Below, piece after piece: positions 13,979-17,772 of a stretch of DNA of 17,772 bases (positions within the stretch are counted from its first letter, which is position 1; every line of letters begins with the position of its first letter). The notes under the pieces were generated by a model. The model ran no database searches. It was given only the letters and a program-made list of their open reading frames with translations, and was not told the origin of the DNA. Both the position numbers and the translations under genes were made by a program. The stretch comes from AC-37 sp034663685 (GTDB lineage Bacteria; Actinomycetota; Thermoleophilia; Solirubrobacterales; Thermoleophilaceae): positions 1 through 17,772 of the forward strand of contig JAXDJC010000157.1 of assembly GCA_034663685.1 (NCBI GenBank), read 5' to 3'.

Positions 13979-15629
13979 AGCGGCTCGATTCCTGAAGCGC
14001 CACGTGGGCGTGCTCGCGATCGTCACGCTCGCCCTCGGCGCCGCCACCGTGATCCAGATCTTCTCCTGGAACCAGTCGTCGCACTACGCGCTCGTGCGCT
14101 CGCTCGACCGCGGGATGCCGCAGATCGACCGCTACCAGCGCACCACCGGCGACAAGGCGTTCTACAAGGGCCGCTGGTACTCGGCGCGGGCGCCGGGCAC
14201 GGCGCTCGTGGCCCTGCCGCTCTACAAGACGCTCCGGGTCACCGGCGTGACCCCTCATCTCAAGCGCTTCTACCACGGCAAGAACGACCAGGCGATCTGG
14301 ATCCTCGGGCTGTGGGCCGCGCTGCTCCCCGCCCTCGGCACGATGCTGCTGGTCCGCTACGTGGGCGACCGGTTGGAACCGGGCTACGGCACCCCCGCCG
14401 CGATCGCCCTCGGCGGGGGCACGCTGTTCCTGCCGTTCTCGACGATGCTCTTCTCGCACGTGCTGTCGGCGTTCCTGGGCTTCGCCGCCTTCGTCCTGCT
14501 GTGGCGCGAACGGGAGCGCGACGGCCCCGACCGGCTGTGGGCGTACGCGCTCGCGGGGGGGCTCATCGGGTACGCGATCACCACCGAGTACCCGCTGCTG
14601 TTCGTGGGGATCGTGCTCGGCATCTACGCCATCTCGCGCGGCGATTGGCTGCGGCGCGGCGCGGTCTACTCGGCGGGCGTGGCGGTGGGCGTGGTCCCAC
14701 TCGCCCTGTTCGACAAATGGGCGTACGGGTCGTTCACCCACGTGGCCTACGCCGACATCCCCAAGAACCAGGGGGGCTTCTTCGGCATCCGGCTGCCCAG
14801 CCCGCTGGTGGCGATCGAGCTCCTGTTCAGCTCGCGCGGGCTGCTCACGCTCGCGCCGGTGCTGGTGATGGGCATCGTGGGCACGGTGCTGCTCTACCGC
14901 CGCGGGCGCCGCTCCGAGGCGATCGTGATCGGCGCCGTCGCGTTCATCTTCGTGGCGTACAACTCGGGCTACTACCTGCCGTACGGGGGCCAGGTGCCGG
15001 GACCGCGCTTCCTGATCACCACGCTGCCCTTCCTGGCGCTTCCGCTCGCGCTGTCGTTCAAGCGCTGGCCGCTGCCCACGCTGGCGCTCGCCGCCGCATC
15101 AGTGGCCGCCATGGCCATCCCCACGCTCGCCACGCCGCTCGTCTCGTCAGAGGCCGACACCGGCATCTGGATGCACCTGCTCGAGCTGAACTACTTCCAG
15201 GCGAGCGTGGTCACACACGCCACCGGCCTCGAGGGGTGGGCGGCGTTCATCCCGTTCTACCTGCTGGTCGCCGGGGCCGGGGTGCTCGCGTGGCTCGCCA
15301 CGCCCCCGGGCGGGCCCGTGAGCGCGCGGGCGCTCGCCGGCGGCGCGGCGACCGCCGGCGCCTGGGCCGTCCTGGCCATCCTCGCGCCGCGCTGGCTCGG
15401 CATCGACCACGCCGCCGAGAAGCGGATCGTGGCCGCCGGCGACCCGACCGCCGTGCACGAGAAGTTCGGCGACTACCCGATATCGCACCTGGTCTTCGTG
15501 GCCGCCGGCGTCACCCTCATCACGCTCGCGGCCGCCGCGGTGCTGCCGCGCTTCAGGCGGCACGCTGAGCCCGTCTCCGACGCGGACGTCGCTCAGACCG
15601 GCGAGGCCGCGCCCGCCAGCGCGGCGTAG
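13971..15629 (+). CDS. Polytopic membrane protein, probable GT-C glycosyltransferase
   Basis: A 552-residue integral membrane protein with about ten or more helices. After the first helix (11-31) comes an outer loop rich in charged and aromatic residues: HYALVRSLDRGMPQIDRYQ (38-56), TTGDKAFYKGRWYSARAPG (58-76). This arrangement is shared by a family of actinobacterial membrane proteins annotated as hypothetical or GT39-like. A later motif is GGQVPGPRFLITTLPFLALP (339-358). The donor and acceptor cannot be told from sequence. It starts with GTG at 13971, inside the last codons of the upstream gene (8-base overlap), so the two are one translational unit. Its 3' end overlaps the convergent GH76 gene by 37 bases, so the polar C-terminal tail of this protein (about the last 12 residues) is encoded antisense to the GH76 C-terminus. 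Confidence 0.75.
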   Translation: MDRAARFLKRHVGVLAIVTLALGAATVIQIFSWNQSSHYALVRSLDRGMPQIDRYQRTTGDKAFYKGRWYSARAPGTALVALPLYKTLRVTGVTPHLKRFYHGKNDQAIWILGLWAALLPALGTMLLVRYVGDRLEPGYGTPAAIALGGGTLFLPFSTMLFSHVLSAFLGFAAFVLLWRERERDGPDRLWAYALAGGLIGYAITTEYPLLFVGIVLGIYAISRGDWLRRGAVYSAGVAVGVVPLALFDKWAYGSFTHVAYADIPKNQGGFFGIRLPSPLVAIELLFSSRGLLTLAPVLVMGIVGTVLLYRRGRRSEAIVIGAVAFIFVAYNSGYYLPYGGQVPGPRFLITTLPFLALPLALSFKRWPLPTLALAAASVAAMAIPTLATPLVSSEADTGIWMHLLELNYFQASVVTHATGLEGWAAFIPFYLLVAGAGVLAWLATPPGGPVSARALAGGAATAGAWAVLAILAPRWLGIDHAAEKRIVAAGDPTAVHEKFGDYPISHLVFVAAGVTLITLAAAAVLPRFRRHAEPVSDADVAQTGEAAPASAA

Positions 15630-16705
15630 ATCCGCACCATCGCGGCCTGCTCGAGCACGCGGCCGCCGTCGGTCTGGAAGTTGAACAGCCCGGTCTGGGC
15701 GCTTCGCCGCGCCCGCCACGCCCAGTTGGCGTAGGAGCGAACGGCGGCCCGGTAGGCGCTGCGCGGGCGCACCGCGTCGAGCGCGAGCAGGTTGTCCATG
15801 AAGATCGCCACGAAGAACGGCGGCTGGCTGCGCAGGCGGCTCGGCGTGAAGTAGCCGAGCGCCGTGTTCGCGCCCTCCTGCGCGCGCCGGAGGTAGCCGC
15901 GCCGCCCGGTGACCTTCCACATCAGTACGTTCGAGCCGATCATCGTGCCCTGGTTGTAGGACCAGATCGTTCGGTCCACGGCGCCGTCGAAGTCGATGTG
16001 ATCCTCGTAGAGGCCGCTCGCGCTCAGCATGCAGGTCTGCACCCAGTTGTAGAAGCGCTTGGACCAGTCGAGGTAGTACGGGTCGTGGACCACCTGGAAG
16101 AGGCGCAGGCCCAGCTCCACGCCCGGCGCGTTCGAGACGGTGTTGCGGTCGCGGTTGTTCAGCGCCTGCGAGAAGAGCACGCCGCCGGGACACGGGTGGG
16201 TCGGGTCCGTGTCCCAGCCGAACACGACCAGGCTGAAGAGCTGCTTGGCCCGGTTCAGCATCGACGTGGCGTGCGTTCGCTGGTAGCGGCGGAGCAGCTC
16301 GAGCCCGATCCACTCGTTGTCGTCATAGCCGATGTCGCCGCCCTTCCCGAGCGGCGGGCGCACCGCGCCCTCGTACCCCGGCGGCTTCTTGTCCGGATTC
16401 CAGTACGAGCCGAGCCCGGCGATGCGGTCGCGCACGTGGCGGTCGTAGCGCCCGCCCACGCCCGGCAGCGAGCCCATCGCCACGGTGGCGGCGAACGCCT
16501 GCGAGAACGGCCAGACGAACGAGTACGGCGAGCCGCGGTAGAGGCGCCGGCTCGGCACGTACAGGTACTTCTGCAGCGCCCCGTACGACGTGGTGGCGCG
16601 GGCGAGGCTCGTCCGGTCGCCGGCGCGGGCGGGCGCGGGGGCGATGGCGAGGGCGAGCACCGGCGCCAGCAGCGCCGCGAGCAGGATCGGCTTCCAGGCC
16701 GGCAT
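15593..16705 (-). CDS. Secreted GH76-family glycoside hydrolase (alpha-1,6-mannanase-like)
   Basis: A 370-residue exported protein. A signal peptide spans residues 1-28 (hydrophobic core LLAALLAPVLALAIA, cleavage likely after ARA). The mature part is an all-alpha barrel of the GH76 type: the catalytic aspartate pair Asp128-Asp129 in GYDDNEWIGLELL, then SFQ-like helices, RDRNTVSNAPGVELGLRLF (185-203), GLYEDHIDFDG (201-211 region), and WSYNQGTMIGSNVLMWKVTG (218-237), the YNQG motif of the family. GH76 enzymes cleave or transglycosylate alpha-1,6-mannan. It is probably released or cell-wall associated. Start ATG at 16705; a TTG directly before it is an alternative. No clear Shine-Dalgarno; it lies 40 bases after the second GH76 gene and is probably in the same transcript. 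Confidence 0.85.
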   Translation of the reverse strand: MPAWKPILLAALLAPVLALAIAPAPARAGDRTSLARATTSYGALQKYLYVPSRRLYRGSPYSFVWPFSQAFAATVAMGSLPGVGGRYDRHVRDRIAGLGSYWNPDKKPPGYEGAVRPPLGKGGDIGYDDNEWIGLELLRRYQRTHATSMLNRAKQLFSLVVFGWDTDPTHPCPGGVLFSQALNNRDRNTVSNAPGVELGLRLFQVVHDPYYLDWSKRFYNWVQTCMLSASGLYEDHIDFDGAVDRTIWSYNQGTMIGSNVLMWKVTGRRGYLRRAQEGANTALGYFTPSRLRSQPPFFVAIFMDNLLALDAVRPRSAYRAAVRSYANWAWRARRSAQTGLFNFQTDGGRVLEQAAMVRIYAALAGAASPV

Positions 16706-16745
16706 CAAGAGGTCGATAACCCGGCGGCCGCCCTGCTGTTGCGGT

Positions 16746-17772
16746 TCAAGGGGAAGCCGGAGGGTCGGCGGCCGCCATCCAGGCGATCACGCTGGTGGTG
16801 GCCGCGTGCGTCTGGAGCATGTTCGGCCGGGTGCCGATCGCCTGCGGCGAGCCACCGTCCCAGTTGCGGAGGTAGAGCCCGTTGGCCGCGCGGCCGTTCT
16901 CGATGGCCCGCTCCGCCTCCGCCTCCGCGATCTCGTACCAGCGCGGGTTGTGGTGCATGCGATAGAGCTCCAGCAGGCAGCGGACGTAGATGGCGTCGTA
17001 CTGCGGGCCCATGCTGAGCCTGGGGAAGCGCTTGGTGGAGCGGGTGGCGAGCTGCTCGGCCCGATCGCAGTAGGACTGATCGCCGGTGCTCGCGCAGATG
17101 AGCGCGAACGCGGCGAACATCGGCCCCTGCACGTACGGCATGGGCGTCTCGTCGTCCTCGCTGCGGTCGTAGAGGCCGTCCGCGCCGCGGAACTCCTCGT
17201 CCGCCCAGGCGATGTACCTCTTTGCGATCGAGAGGTACCGCGCCGCGTGCGTCTCGTGATAGAGCGAGGCGGCGAGCAGGGTTCCTCCGGCCAGGGATTC
17301 GCCGGCCTTGTGCGTGTGCTTGGTGTCCCACCAGAGCCCGCCCCGGCGGCGGTCCCATCCGGCCTTGTCGATGAAGGTGAGCGCGCGCTTGGAATAGCCC
17401 AGGTAGCTCGCGTTGCCCGTGGCGCGGTAGGCGTCGTAGAACGCGATGCCCCACCACCCGTTGTCGTCGAACCAGGTCCGGTCCTTCGGGCTGCGGTCAC
17501 CCGGGTACGGGGCGAAGCCGGGGACCGGGCGCAGGTTCGCGTTCCAGTAGCGCGCGGCGCCCTTGGCGAACGTCCGGACCGCCGCGCGGCGTGGCCCGCT
17601 CGGATCGGCGATGGCCAGCGCGCTCGTGGCCTCGAAGAGGGGGAACGCGCCCCAGAGGGTGGCGAGCGGGTACTTGCCGTGGTCGCCGAGCCGCTCGCGG
17701 TACCAGCCGCGGTGGCGATCCCACCAGGCGCGGCTGCGCGTGCGGCCGTGCGCGGCGGCCTGCAGGTAGTCG
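16746..17772 (-). CDS. Second GH76-family protein, 5' end beyond the window
   Basis: An open frame on the minus strand reads without a stop from the right edge to a TGA at 16746, giving 341 residues here; the N-terminus (and any signal peptide) is outside. I translated it by hand. Reading from the edge it contains RGWYRERLGDHGKYPLATLWG, then WFDDNGWWGIAFYDAYRATG with the GH76 aspartate pair at 17463-17468, GGLWWDTKHTHKAGESLAGG, ADGLYDRSEDDE and PYVQGPMFAAFALI, where YVQG stands in place of the usual YNQG. An ATG at 17141 could give only a 131-residue fragment from the middle of the domain and is not the real start. It differs strongly from the neighbouring GH76 protein, so this is not a recent tandem copy. 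Likely substrate: alpha-mannan or a related surface glycan. Confidence 0.85.
   Translation of the reverse strand, partial: DYLQAAAHGRTRSRAWWDRHRGWYRERLGDHGKYPLATLWGAFPLFEATSALAIADPSGPRRAAVRTFAKGAARYWNANLRPVPGFAPYPGDRSPKDRTWFDDNGWWGIAFYDAYRATGNASYLGYSKRALTFIDKAGWDRRRGGLWWDTKHTHKAGESLAGGTLLAASLYHETHAARYLSIAKRYIAWADEEFRGADGLYDRSEDDETPMPYVQGPMFAAFALICASTGDQSYCDRAEQLATRSTKRFPRLSMGPQYDAIYVRCLLELYRMHHNPRWYEIAEAEAERAIENGRAANGLYLRNWDGGSPQAIGTRPNMLQTHAATTSVIAWMAAADPPASP

Noticed and set aside
16705..17500. Long arginine-, proline- and alanine-rich frames on the minus strand over the second GH76 gene
   Set aside because: They are low-complexity readings of the wrong frame. The frame ending at 16746 gives a clear GH76 sequence and stays open to the window edge.
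1..17772. tRNA, rRNA, CRISPR, insertion sequence or prophage signals
   Set aside because: No cloverleaf-like segments, regularly spaced repeats, transposase-like proteins or terminal inverted repeats were seen; the coding character is even across the window.

Overview
The window is very GC-rich DNA (third codon positions almost all G/C) with dense genes, GTG and TTG starts and short intergenic gaps. The uvrC-rapZ pair, the ANTAR regulator, the anti-sigma-type ATPase and the polyprenol-phosphate-mannose type glycosyltransferase all point to an actinobacterium. The style of the ANTAR and MpsC proteins suggests the deep Thermoleophilia/Solirubrobacterales branch; this placement is inference from family resemblance, not a search. 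The window holds 13 genes, one of them cut by the right edge. I see no tRNA, rRNA, CRISPR array or insertion sequence, and no gene-free stretch longer than 254 bases.

Region 1 (1-2790, minus) is core genome: uvrC followed 7 bases later by rapZ, the usual actinobacterial order in front of yvcK and whiA, which would lie just left of the window. A 35-base gap separates uvrC from a divergent SDR epimerase-type gene (2790-3764). That gap carries two opposed -10-like hexamers, each exactly 7 bases from a start codon, so both genes may be leaderless.

Region 2 (3869-6050) is a small signalling patch: an MpsC/DUF2294 protein, a convergent ANTAR regulator with a degenerate receiver domain, and a divergent protein joining a STAS-like domain to an RsbW-type ATPase domain. 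A 254-base divergent spacer with a good sigma-70-like promoter lies between the last two.

Region 3 (6075-8733) has a large FAD-dependent dehydrogenase of unknown substrate facing a convergent lysophospholipid-acyltransferase-like gene, with a hairpin between their stops.

Region 4 (8875 to the right edge) is a surface-glycan locus. It has a GT39-type membrane glycosyltransferase translationally coupled to an MptA/MptB-like mannosyltransferase, a small membrane-anchored four-cysteine protein of unknown function, a second coupled pair of large polytopic GT-C-like proteins, and two opposed GH76 (alpha-1,6-mannanase family) genes, the second running off the edge. Polyprenol-linked mannose transferases beside two GH76 enzymes suggest a locus that builds and trims an alpha-mannan-like surface polymer. 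That is the most interesting hypothesis here.
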